Assembly (NCBI GenBank): GCA_964522505.1
Contig: CAZFWJ010000096.1
Location: forward strand, 1 to 9,022
Length of the DNA: 9,022 nt
Source: GYS-P2D sp964522505
GTDB taxonomy: Bacteria > Bacteroidota > Bacteroidia > Chitinophagales > Saprospiraceae
Direction: 5' to 3'
The translations under genes were made by a program, and so were the position numbers. A model generated the notes under the pieces. That model did not search any database. It was not told the DNA's origin and saw only the letters and a program-made list of their open reading frames with translations. Below are positions 1 through 6,940 of this stretch, piece after piece (within the stretch, counting starts at the first letter, position 1; each line of letters begins with the position of its first letter).

Positions 1-1
1 G

Positions 2-2569
2 CAAATAGACTATGAGAATCATGCGCTCTATTTTATTATCAAGCCTGCAGAAGATAGTATTCGCCATATGAAGCGGATGGATGTTGACAAGGATCAACTG
101 CCAGGAGATACGCTGGGTATGTTCAATCTGAGGACAAAGACCTTGAGCAAGATACCGAATGTCAAATCCTACAAAATACCTGAGGAATGGGGCGGTATGG
201 TTGCTGTATTATTGGAAGCTGAAGAAATGGCAAAAGATACCTCCTCTAATGAAACAACGATCGAGATCAAGAAAGAATCAGAAGATAATGGGACTCGATT
301 ACTGTTAATAGATATACAACAGGGTCTAACGGACACTTTACACTATGTGAAGAAGTATCTTTTTGCTGCGCAGGCTGAACAGCTCCTCTATCATACCACT
401 GGAGTTGCAGACAATGATACCACAACTTTATTCCTGAAGGATCTCACAACCGCTGGAACTGAGCAATCTATAATTAGCACCCATGGCGACTTTCATAATT
501 TGGTCATAGACGATGTTGGCGAGCAGGTGGCATTCTTACTCAATCGAGATACCACCGATAGACGCATAGAACCTTTCGAGCTATTCTATAAATCTAAGTA
601 TGCTCAATCTGCTACCGTGATCGCTGATCCTCAGTCCAGCTATCTCGACACAGACTGGCAAATAAGTCAGCATCAAAAGTTGTACTTCTCAGAAGATGCA
701 AGTCGCCTGTTCTTTGGCATCAATGAAAAACCCATACTACAAGACACGTCTTTGCTGCCGGATGAAATAGTACATGTAGAGGTATGGAGTCATACAGATG
801 ACTTGCTATATACGCAACAGGAGAACAACCTGGATGACGAAAAGAAGAAAAGCTACCTCTCGGTATATCATCCAGCAACGAATCAGACAAGCCTGTTAGG
901 ATCGGCTAACACGCCCAGAGTAATGATGGATCGTGACCACAATGGTAGTCATGCCCTGGCTTATCACGAGGCTAAGTATCAGAGAAACATCAGTTGGGAT
1001 GGCTATGCCCTCAAGGATATGTATGCCGTTGATGTAGCAACAGGTGCACAAGAGCTGATCGGCGTGGGCCTCCATGGTAGGCCGTCAGTATCTCCAGATG
1101 GCACCCACTTTTATTGGTATAGCCCATCTGATACGGCATGGTACAACTATAACACCGAGTTGAAAGAAATAAATCAGCTCACATCCAACAGCACAGGTGT
1201 ATTCTACAATGAACTCAATGACAGCCCTCGTCACCCCAATTCGTATGGCTCTGCCGGTTGGACGGAAGGTGATGAGTCATTCATTGTCTATGACAGATAT
1301 GATCTATGGAAGTTGGATCCAACAGGAGCTCAAGATCCGATACGATTGACTAATGGCAGAAGCGATAATCTGGTACATCGATATGTACACCTTGATCCTG
1401 ATGATCGACGCATGTCAACCGATGACAAATGGCTCATAAGAATATTCGATGAGGATGACAAGTCGAGTGGATATGGGCTATATGATCCGCAGAATGAATC
1501 CTTCCAAGAAGTGGTTAGAGATGATGTCTCCTATAGCAATGGAGTGACTCAAGCAAAATACAGCGGGGAAATTCTATATACGAAGCAGTCCTTCACCCAG
1601 TTTCCAGATCTACAAGTGAATAGCTTGATATTCGATCAGGAGCAACAGATCTCACATGCCAATCCCCAGCAAGCTGATTACCGCTGGGGTACCATCGAAT
1701 TGATGGAGTGGACAGATTATAATGGTAATGAGCTCCGAGGGCTATTGGTTAAGCCAGATGACTTTGACCCTACTCAGAAGTATCCCGTCATCGTCAATTT
1801 CTATGAGCGCAGTTCAGATCGGTTGCATCGACATGGCGCTCCTTTTGCTGGACGAAGTACCATCGGATATGCTTATTATGCCAATCAGGGATATGTGATC
1901 TTTAATCCCGATGTACCCTATGAGGTTGGCTATCCGGGTAAGAGTTGCTACAACGCTGTGATGTCCGGCGTAGAAGCCTTATCACAGAACAGTTGGGTGG
2001 ACACAGACCGCATCGGCGTCCAAGGCCATAGCTGGGGAGGATACCAGATCGCACACTTACTGACTAAGACGGACAAATTCAGATGTGCTGAGGCGGGAGC
2101 GCCCGTAGTGAATATGATCAGTGCTTATGGAGGGATACGCTGGGGATCAGGTATGAGCCGTATGTTTCAGTATGAGCACACGCAGAGTAGAATAGGAGGC
2201 ACGCTCTGGGATAAGCCAGAGCTATACCTCGAGAACTCTCCGATATTCAATATAGATAAGGTTACGACGCCGGTGCTCATATTACACAATGACGAGGATG
2301 GTGCGGTACCTTGGTATCAAGGGATCGAGTATTTCATGGCCTTGCGACGGTTAGGAAAAAAGACCTGGTTCCTCAACTACAATAAAGAACCGCACTGGCC
2401 AGTAAAATGGCAGAACCGCTTAGATTTTAATATTCGCTTGCAGCAGTTTTTTGATCACTATCTCAAGGATAAGCCGATGCCCCCTTGGATGACCGATGGC
2501 GTACCCGCAATTGCCAAAGGAATCCATCAAGGTTATGGTGAGTTAGGGGAGACGGACTTGAAGAACTAG
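2..2569 (+). CDS. S9 family (prolyl oligopeptidase-type) serine peptidase, 5'-partial
   Basis: The reading frame is open from base 2, so the gene starts upstream. The ATG at 68 is internal, because the frame before it also reads as protein. The first two thirds of the fragment contain beta-propeller-like repeats (for example the SVSPDGTHFYWY segment); the last ~270 residues are an alpha/beta-hydrolase domain. The catalytic triad is visible: Ser in GHSWGG (codon 2030-2032, fragment residue 677), Asp in HNDEDGAV (codon 2297-2299, residue 766) and His in KEPHWP (codon 2393-2395, residue 798). Spacing and order match family S9, whose members cleave peptides or aminoacyl bonds. Bacteroidota relatives are usually above 900 residues with a signal peptide, so perhaps 60-100 residues are missing; export is inferred. 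The C-terminal tail (PPWMTDGVPAIAKG) is typical of these relatives. Exact specificity (dipeptidyl, acylaminoacyl or glutamyl) cannot be told from sequence. Confidence 0.93.
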   Translation, partial: QIDYENHALYFIIKPAEDSIRHMKRMDVDKDQLPGDTLGMFNLRTKTLSKIPNVKSYKIPEEWGGMVAVLLEAEEMAKDTSSNETTIEIKKESEDNGTRLLLIDIQQGLTDTLHYVKKYLFAAQAEQLLYHTTGVADNDTTTLFLKDLTTAGTEQSIISTHGDFHNLVIDDVGEQVAFLLNRDTTDRRIEPFELFYKSKYAQSATVIADPQSSYLDTDWQISQHQKLYFSEDASRLFFGINEKPILQDTSLLPDEIVHVEVWSHTDDLLYTQQENNLDDEKKKSYLSVYHPATNQTSLLGSANTPRVMMDRDHNGSHALAYHEAKYQRNISWDGYALKDMYAVDVATGAQELIGVGLHGRPSVSPDGTHFYWYSPSDTAWYNYNTELKEINQLTSNSTGVFYNELNDSPRHPNSYGSAGWTEGDESFIVYDRYDLWKLDPTGAQDPIRLTNGRSDNLVHRYVHLDPDDRRMSTDDKWLIRIFDEDDKSSGYGLYDPQNESFQEVVRDDVSYSNGVTQAKYSGEILYTKQSFTQFPDLQVNSLIFDQEQQISHANPQQADYRWGTIELMEWTDYNGNELRGLLVKPDDFDPTQKYPVIVNFYERSSDRLHRHGAPFAGRSTIGYAYYANQGYVIFNPDVPYEVGYPGKSCYNAVMSGVEALSQNSWVDTDRIGVQGHSWGGYQIAHLLTKTDKFRCAEAGAPVVNMISAYGGIRWGSGMSRMFQYEHTQSRIGGTLWDKPELYLENSPIFNIDKVTTPVLILHNDEDGAVPWYQGIEYFMALRRLGKKTWFLNYNKEPHWPVKWQNRLDFNIRLQQFFDHYLKDKPMPPWMTDGVPAIAKGIHQGYGELGETDLKN

Positions 2570-2590
2570 GTCTATGATCCGATTTTTAGC

Positions 2591-2627
2591 GGTAGTTAAA
2601 ACTACCATTTAAGTATGGTCTATTTTT
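2591..2627 (+). terminator. Candidate terminator after the S9 peptidase (two overlapping hairpins)
   Basis: Two hairpins share bases and cannot form together. The first pairs ggtagt (2591-2596) with actacc (2601-2606) around a taaa loop. The second pairs accat (2604-2608) with atggt (2615-2619) and is followed by a T-rich stretch ending in five Ts (2623-2627). The second could act as a modest Rho-independent terminator. The stems are short and A+T-rich, so confidence is limited. Confidence 0.4.
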
Positions 2628-2628
2628 G
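2621..2628 (+). promoter_or_regulatory. Candidate Bacteroidota -7 box for the DUF3800 gene
   Basis: TATTTTTG matches the Bacteroidota -7 consensus TAnnTTTG at every fixed position. A start site near 2632 would give a leader of about 30 bases before the ATG at 2662. No clear TTG-type -33 element lies 19-21 bases upstream. The same T run would serve the preceding terminator hairpin, so the two signals overlap. Confidence 0.42.
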
Positions 2629-2661
2629 AAGTAAGCAATTGGAAATTATTCAGTTGATATT

Positions 2662-3318
2662 ATGGATTTCGACATATACTTAGATGAAAGTGGAGATTTG
2701 GGTTGGAATTTTAAGTCTCCATATAGGAGTGAAGGCTCAAGTAGGTATTTTACTATTGCATATATTATTATACCTGCAGTACAAACGAAGCATATCGTCA
2801 GATTCGTAAATAAATTCAAGAAAAAGCGAGGTGCCACTCGTGAGATAAAAGGATCTGAAATAAGAACAGGTTATGCAAAATCTTTGGCTCATGAAATTGT
2901 TAGACTCACAGAAGAGCTGCCCGAGGTAGTTATAGGTTCCGTAACGGCAAAAAAAGAAGGTGCGCCTGATATTTTAAAAATCAACTCTCATGGCGACGTC
3001 CTATATAACCACATGGTAAAGAAAGCAGTTTGTACACATCTAACTAAGTGCAACACAGTCAATATTATTCCTGATAAAAGAAGCGTGCCAAAAGGAAGCC
3101 AGAACAGTTGCATAGACTTAATCCGTGAAAATGTTTGGATAAATCAAGCCCAAGAAGTCAATATCAAGTATACCCCTGAAGAAAGTCATCTAAATGAGCG
3201 ATTAGTGTTTATTGATTGGGTGGCTAATTTTACGTGGAGACACTATGAAAATGGACAATCAAAACCTTATCAAATATTGAGTCCGCATTTAAAAGAAGAT
3301 CAATTGTTCTTCAGTTGA
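2662..3318 (+). CDS. DUF3800 domain-containing protein
   Basis: This 218-residue protein spans a whole DUF3800 domain. The N-terminus carries the signature YLDESGD (residues 6-12). Other family-like features are KGSEIR (63-68), PDKR (137-140) and the C-terminal IDWVANFTWRHYENG block with Asp185 and Glu196. The dispersed acidic residues (Asp8, Asp138, Asp185) sit as expected for the RNase H-like fold proposed for this family; nuclease activity is not shown by the sequence. There is no signal peptide, so it should be cytoplasmic. The gene is visibly more A+T-rich than its neighbours and stands alone between unrelated genes, which fits the patchy, mobile distribution of the family, often in accessory or defence regions. 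The ATG at 2662 places the signature at the very N-terminus, as usual; no good Shine-Dalgarno site precedes it. Confidence 0.88.
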   Translation: MDFDIYLDESGDLGWNFKSPYRSEGSSRYFTIAYIIIPAVQTKHIVRFVNKFKKKRGATREIKGSEIRTGYAKSLAHEIVRLTEELPEVVIGSVTAKKEGAPDILKINSHGDVLYNHMVKKAVCTHLTKCNTVNIIPDKRSVPKGSQNSCIDLIRENVWINQAQEVNIKYTPEESHLNERLVFIDWVANFTWRHYENGQSKPYQILSPHLKEDQLFFS

Positions 3319-3370
3319 AGACACAGCCTAAATCTTACAATCAAGGTGGCCAATAGCTAGACAACACATT

Positions 3371-3404
3371 AAAAAAGGTCTTCAGCCAAATGACTGAAGA
3401 CCTT
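3371..3404 (-). terminator. Strong Rho-independent terminator on the minus strand
   Basis: Read on the minus strand, aaggtcttcag (3404-3394) pairs perfectly over 11 bp with ctgaagacctt (3385-3375) around an 8-nt loop, and the transcript runs into six Us (3376-3371). On the + strand the same hairpin is followed by ccttatagatc with no proper T tract, so it points leftward. It may still slow transcripts leaving DUF3800. Confidence 0.78.
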
Positions 3405-3479
3405 ATAGATCTTAGGAGCAACCCAAGGAAGACGTACTTAAAAGTACGTTTAGGATAAATGACCCGTTTTGACCACTCG

Positions 3480-3500
3480 TCCCAACTTGATGGGATTTTT
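3480..3500 (+). terminator. Weak + strand terminator-like hairpin
   Basis: tccca (3480-3484) pairs with tggga (3491-3495) around acttga and is followed by five Ts (3496-3500). It could terminate DUF3800 read-through. The stem has only 5 bp, and the same bases form the P2 hairpin of the candidate minus-strand RNA, which may be the real reason for the symmetry. Confidence 0.3.
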
Positions 3501-3513
3501 AATTCTCCTTGTT

Positions 3514-3545
3514 CAAATATAGCCCATATCTCCTTATAAATACAA
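3514..3545 (-). promoter_or_regulatory. Bacteroidota-type promoter for the minus-strand small RNA
   Basis: On the minus strand TTG (3545-3543) is followed after 21 bases by TATATTTG (3521-3514), a full match to the TAnnTTTG -7 box with the usual spacing to the -33 element. A start site about four bases downstream falls near 3510, at a purine. No protein gene on this strand lies downstream before the terminator at 3404-3371. Confidence 0.6.
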
Positions 3546-3720
3546 GTTGACACAGATGATCAGTTCCTAATTTATAATAAATCCGCTATACTGTAGATTG
3601 TCATGCGGTTATTAATGTTATTTGGCTTATGTGCTTGCTGGTTCTGCAATTATGATATTTAGTTAGTTCTCTAAAGGGCTGGTAATACTTAAGTCATTAA
3701 TAGAAAGTAAGCGCATTTGG

Positions 3721-3753
3721 CTTGTCTTAGGACTCCTTAATTCCTTATTTTTC
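3721..3753 (+). promoter_or_regulatory. Candidate promoter of the TPR lipoprotein gene
   Basis: cttg (3721-3724) is followed after 21 bases by TATTTTTC (3746-3753), which matches TAnnTTTG except for the last base. A start site near 3757 would leave about 20 bases before the ATG at 3777 but almost no leader for the ATG at 3762, which favours the later start. Confidence 0.4.
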
Positions 3754-3776
3754 CACTGAATATGTATCACATCTGT

Positions 3777-5405
3777 ATGAAAACCCAACTCATCCTCGCA
3801 ATAATCTGCTTAGCCCTTGTCATGGCATGCACGCCAAAGCAATCCTCCATAATTAGTGAATCAACGGAAGAAGTCACCCTTGGTGTCTTACAACATGGCT
3901 TCAATCTCAACGAGGGCACTGCGGAATCCTTCGAAGAGGGCTTGTTGCTCTTGCATAACTTCGAGTATGATGATGCGCTGACATCTTTTGAGGCAGCCAC
4001 CGCTGCAGATAGCACCGAGGTAATGACCCATTGGGGCGAGGCCATGTGCCATTACAAAGCCTTATGGAGATTACAAAATACGAACAAGGGCATGGTCATC
4101 ATAGAACGATTGGGTGCGACCAAAGAAGAACGACTGGCGTCAATTGATGATCCAATAGAGCATGCCTTTTGGACTGGCCTTGAAATCATATATGGCGAGG
4201 GAGATTTTGATGAGCGCAACAAGATGTATAGTGAGCATATGGCGTCGCTCCATAAGGAATATCCTGACCATCAGGAGATTGCCGTGTTTTATGCATTATC
4301 ATTGATTTGGGCAACAGAGGAATATGGCAATGGCAGTGATGATCTGCGCTTAGCTGCTTCGATAGCAGATCAAGTCATCGCAGTTAATCCAAATCATCCT
4401 GGAGCGCTTCATTATAAAATCCATGCGTTAGATGGCCCTTCCTCGGCTGCTGATGCTAAGGATGCTGCCGACGCATATGCTAAAGTAGCCGCTGATGCTG
4501 CTCACGCCTTACATATGCCATCACATATCTATCTCGCTATGGGCGAGTGGGATGGGGTAGTCAACTCTAATCAAGTGTCTTACGATGCCAGCGTAAACCG
4601 TATGAAGAACATGGAACTCAAAGATGGAGCCCGAGGCTATCACTCCTATGCTTGGTGGCATTATGGATTGTTACAACAAGGGCGATATGACGAGGCCGAA
4701 CAACTGATCAAAGATATGCTCAACTATGTACCTAACGATCCCACCAAAGGTGCCCGAGGCTATCTTGTAGGTATGCTGAGCAGACAACTGGCAGAACGTG
4801 GCAGTATCTCTGATGAGATATCCATAGATGTAGATGTAAAGGTGAGCGACATAGGAATCACTGCCAAGTCGATGCGCAGCTTCCTCCGTGCACAGTTAGC
4901 TTATAAAGATGGTGATATCAAGGTGCTCGATCAAGAAATAAAGTGGCTCTCTGGGCAACGAGAAATTGCTAATGATCAGGTGTCTGGAGATGGTCTGGCG
5001 CTGTGTGCTGCCGGTACCAGCAGATATGCCCCAACAGAAAATGCAATCCTGTCGACGGACGTCGTCATCAATCAAATCCAAGCTATGAAGGCCTCACTCA
5101 AAGAAGAGGTGGCGCTATATGAGGCACATATGCAGCGTGCCGTAGAATTGGAGTACAGCACAGATTTACCAGCAGGACCTCCGAGGATTACCCAACCCTC
5201 ATTTGAGCAATATGGTCAGTGGCTGATCGATCAAGGGAAGTTTACAGAAGCCATAGAACAGTTTGATCATTGCTTGGAGCGGATGCCTAGAAGGTATCGA
5301 GCACTCCAAGGCAAGATGACCGCACTCGAAGCCTTAGATCGTCAATCGGAGGCTCAAGCTATCCATCAAGAGTTAGATGAGATCATGTCAAAGGCAGATA
5401 GTTAG
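3777..5405 (+). CDS. TPR-repeat lipoprotein with conserved HALHMPSH motif
   Basis: The 542-residue product starts with a lipoprotein signal: a hydrophobic segment ending in the lipobox LVMAC, with Cys18 as the lipidated residue. ATG 3777 is preferred over the in-frame ATG at 3762 because it begins directly with Met-Lys and the hydrophobic stretch. Helical TPR-like repeats are seen at about 51-80 (EEGLLLLHNFEYDDALTSFEAA), 285-320 and 475-505 (LIDQGKFTEAIEQFDHCLERMP). The middle has the strongly conserved blocks HYKIHALDGP (212-221) and HALHMPSH (243-250), and the C-terminal GPPRITQP motif (467-474) is also typical. These blocks recur in a widespread family annotated only as TPR proteins; their clustered histidines hint at a metal site or enzyme role, but no function is established. 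It should be anchored in the envelope. It lies well apart from both neighbours. Confidence 0.85.
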   Translation: MKTQLILAIICLALVMACTPKQSSIISESTEEVTLGVLQHGFNLNEGTAESFEEGLLLLHNFEYDDALTSFEAATAADSTEVMTHWGEAMCHYKALWRLQNTNKGMVIIERLGATKEERLASIDDPIEHAFWTGLEIIYGEGDFDERNKMYSEHMASLHKEYPDHQEIAVFYALSLIWATEEYGNGSDDLRLAASIADQVIAVNPNHPGALHYKIHALDGPSSAADAKDAADAYAKVAADAAHALHMPSHIYLAMGEWDGVVNSNQVSYDASVNRMKNMELKDGARGYHSYAWWHYGLLQQGRYDEAEQLIKDMLNYVPNDPTKGARGYLVGMLSRQLAERGSISDEISIDVDVKVSDIGITAKSMRSFLRAQLAYKDGDIKVLDQEIKWLSGQREIANDQVSGDGLALCAAGTSRYAPTENAILSTDVVINQIQAMKASLKEEVALYEAHMQRAVELEYSTDLPAGPPRITQPSFEQYGQWLIDQGKFTEAIEQFDHCLERMPRRYRALQGKMTALEALDRQSEAQAIHQELDEIMSKADS

Positions 5406-5470
5406 TAACATGATTATTATGAGCGCTCCACTCGCTTCTTTATAAAACTAAGAACTGTCAAATACCTGAG

Positions 5471-5561
5471 TAGAGCCTGTCGCACTCAAGTGGGTAGCGG
5501 GAGCAGCTTTGTGCAGCGCCTTAGGGCGACGAGTTTTTGCTTCTGGGCTAGACAGGGTTTA
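5471..5561. other. Structured, G+C-richer intergenic element of unknown nature
   Basis: The ends are complementary: 5471-5481 can pair with 5551-5561, with cctgtc / gacagg as a perfect 6-bp core, then one mismatch and further A-T and G-U pairs. Inside, cgcc (5517-5520) and ggcg (5525-5528) form a hairpin with a ttag loop. The stretch is richer in G+C than the flanking spacer. It could be a degenerate repeat unit, a non-autonomous element remnant or an untranslated structured RNA. I do not recognise the family. Confidence 0.3.
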
Positions 5562-5580
5562 TTATCCGGCACCTTCGTCC

Positions 5581-5614
5581 TTTTCATATTGAGCGTGGCG
5601 AAATATCTTAATAG
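5581..5614. repeat. REP-like dispersed hairpin repeat, copy 1
   Basis: This 34-bp unit matches 8445-8478 at 31 of 34 positions. Its core (5586-5606) is an imperfect palindrome: atatt pairs with aatat, then come opposed G-A/A-G mismatches, then gc pairs with gc around a gtg loop. The design resembles a repeat family I recall from many Bacteroidota intergenic regions (consensus near tctgagcgaagcgaagaa). No transposase is nearby. Confidence 0.65.
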
Positions 5615-5788
5615 TTGGTTACCACCAATGCCAATTGTTGATGATAGTACATAATAGTTGTTGCTCATAGTATTTCAGTTGAGCTGAATGCCATGATACC
5701 CGTTGCTATAGATCTTATTTGATAGCATAAGTTCAAACCTTCATTGCTGCATTTCATTATGATAGGTATAATCTAATCTTAATTATAC

Positions 5789-6778
5789 ATGCAACAGATC
5801 TTTGCTCTATTCACCGCACTCTTTATTTGTCAAACTAGCTTAGCACAAGTTGACACCATTAAATATGGTTTGAAAGGAAAGATTATCAGAGCTTTTGAGC
5901 AATCACCTAAATCTTCAGATACATACTACGCTGGATTGAAGGGAGCCTCATTTGGGACAGGTTTGGTCTACAAAAGTACTGATGGAGGCGTCACCTGGTA
6001 TGCGCTAAATGATAGCCAACCGATAGATCCCTATGTAGCAGATATTCAGGCCATCGCTGAGTCTAATCTCCCTGAGACAACTCTATGGGCAGGTACATGG
6101 AAGAACGGACTATTCAAAAGTAATAACGGTGGAGCAAGTTGGACAAAGGATGTCAAGTTTCCATCGTCAGATGTGAGATCTATTCGTACGGGTATTCAGC
6201 ATCCATCGCTCATTTATGCGTCGACATCGACCTTTGGCGTAGTTAAGAGTCTCGACGGTGGTGCCACATGGGTGCGTAATTCTCCTGAGATCATAGATAG
6301 CAGTTTTGCTTTCGCATGGTCAATAGAGATTGATCCTGCTGACGATCATACGGTCTATGCACAAACCTTTGGCGCCGGGGTATGGCGATCTAAGGATGGA
6401 GGAGAGAGCTGGTCACAGCTACTGGACACGGATGGTCAAGTGGCTTGGGATCTGAAGATTGCAGGGAATGGCGATATCTATGTTGCGACAAGCAAACGTG
6501 GTGATAGCAAGAGTACACTATATCAATCTAAAGATCAAGGTCAATCATGGATAGAGATTGAGGAGGTGCCACAGATAGGCATCAATCAAGTCACACTGGT
6601 AGAATATGATGATCGCATAAGCCTATTTGTCGGAAGCTGGCAAGATGGGGTACATGCATTAGAGAATGGTACATGGTCCAAAATTGACGCAGTCGACCAC
6701 AGTGGAATAGCGCATCTATTGACTCATGGCAACACACTTTTAGTAGGAAGTTGGGGTAATGGTGTCTATCGACAGTAG
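5789..6778 (+). CDS. Secreted Asp-box (BNR/sortilin-like) beta-propeller protein
   Basis: The 329-residue protein begins with a type I signal peptide, probably cut after SLA (residue 19). Five Asp boxes of the S-x-D-x-G-x-x-W type are visible: 63-70 (STDGGVTW), 111-118 (SNNGGASW), 154-161 (SLDGGATW), 201-208 (SKDGGESW) and 247-254 (SKDQGQSW). A second repeated strand (AGTWKNGLFKS, AQTFGAGVWRS, VGSWQDGVHAL, VGSWGNGVYRQ and others) occurs seven times, which fits one seven-bladed propeller. Asp boxes occur in sialidases, sortilin-type receptors and photosystem-assembly factors such as Ycf48; none of the sialidase catalytic residues can be assigned, so a binding or scaffold role is more likely. 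The protein ends exactly at the last repeat, with no T9SS sorting domain. It would be periplasmic or released. The start fits the signal peptide, though no clear Shine-Dalgarno site is present. Confidence 0.85.
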   Translation: MQQIFALFTALFICQTSLAQVDTIKYGLKGKIIRAFEQSPKSSDTYYAGLKGASFGTGLVYKSTDGGVTWYALNDSQPIDPYVADIQAIAESNLPETTLWAGTWKNGLFKSNNGGASWTKDVKFPSSDVRSIRTGIQHPSLIYASTSTFGVVKSLDGGATWVRNSPEIIDSSFAFAWSIEIDPADDHTVYAQTFGAGVWRSKDGGESWSQLLDTDGQVAWDLKIAGNGDIYVATSKRGDSKSTLYQSKDQGQSWIEIEEVPQIGINQVTLVEYDDRISLFVGSWQDGVHALENGTWSKIDAVDHSGIAHLLTHGNTLLVGSWGNGVYRQ

Positions 6779-6940
6779 CACGATTCGATCAAACTGTCGC
6801 CACTACAATCATATGTAAGGAATATCTCATGGATGCTTGCGTTAAGAAACAAACTATAACTTAAAGTTTTGTCAATATCTGACTCGCGGGATTTTACTCA
6901 AGGATATGTATGTATTAACATCATGCACTTTCTCAGCGGC

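Larger units (their letters stand above)
3371..3510 (-). ncRNA. Candidate structured small RNA, about 140 nt
   Basis: The minus strand has a well-formed Bacteroidota promoter (3545-3514) and a strong intrinsic terminator (3404-3371). The predicted transcript runs from about 3510 to 3371. It contains no ATG and could fold into a closed multi-branch structure. P1 pairs aggag at the 5' end (3509-3505) with ctcct just before the terminator (3418-3414). P2 pairs tccca with tggga (3495-3491 with 3484-3480). P3 pairs acgtact with agtacgt (3449-3443 with 3438-3432) around a 4-nt loop. It ends 53 bases from the stop of the convergent DUF3800 gene, so it is not a riboswitch for a minus-strand gene. It does not match tmRNA, RNase P or SRP RNA as I know them. 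A 6S-like RNA is possible but not recognised. A read-through open frame exists (see rejected items). Confidence 0.45.
3319..3776. other. 458-bp intergenic region holding a candidate small RNA
   Basis: No protein gene is supported here. The left half (3371-3545) has a minus-strand promoter, several hairpins and a strong minus-strand terminator, described separately as a candidate small RNA. The right half (3546-3720) is A+T-rich; I see no repeat, RNA gene or coding signal in it. A possible promoter for the next gene lies at its end. Confidence 0.6.
5406..5788. other. 383-bp intergenic region with repeat and structured element
   Basis: No gene is supported. Just after the lipoprotein stop, gagcg (5421-5425) can pair with cgctt (5433-5437, one G-U) ahead of a short T-rich run; this may be a weak terminator. 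A G+C-richer, foldable stretch follows at 5471-5561, then one copy of a REP-like repeat at 5581-5614. The last ~170 bases are A+T-rich; I see no convincing TAnnTTTG box for the next gene there. Confidence 0.55.

Noticed and set aside
68..70. ATG at 68 as the true start of the S9 peptidase
   Set aside because: The frame is open back to base 2 with plausible protein sequence, no signal peptide follows the ATG, and relatives are longer. The gene is cut by the window edge.
2646..2837. Minus-strand frame opposite DUF3800, and similar frames at 3767-4045 and 4896-5081
   Set aside because: They lie inside well-supported + strand genes and are shadows without family resemblance.
3341..3553. Minus-strand open frame of 70 codons starting with GTG
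   Set aside because: Its start lies upstream of the better promoter, its 3' end runs through the terminator hairpin and U tract, and the peptide resembles no family I know. The ncRNA reading fits better, though a peptide is not fully excluded.
3762..3776. Earlier ATG for the TPR lipoprotein
   Set aside because: It adds five residues before a standard lipoprotein signal and would leave almost no leader after the candidate promoter.
5476..5556. Inverted repeat cctgtc / gacagg as the ends of an insertion sequence
   Set aside because: Six-base arms about 70 bases apart with no transposase and no target duplication are too little for a mobile-element call.
5486..5668. Minus-strand open frame of 60 codons
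   Set aside because: It runs across the structured block and the REP-like repeat and has no recognisable domain or start signal.
6869..6940. N-terminal extension of the Omp85-like protein from a TTG codon
   Set aside because: The added residues are hydrophilic and would precede a complete signal peptide. The TTG overlaps a promoter-like AAGTTTTG, and two ATGs follow, of which 6941 opens directly onto the signal.
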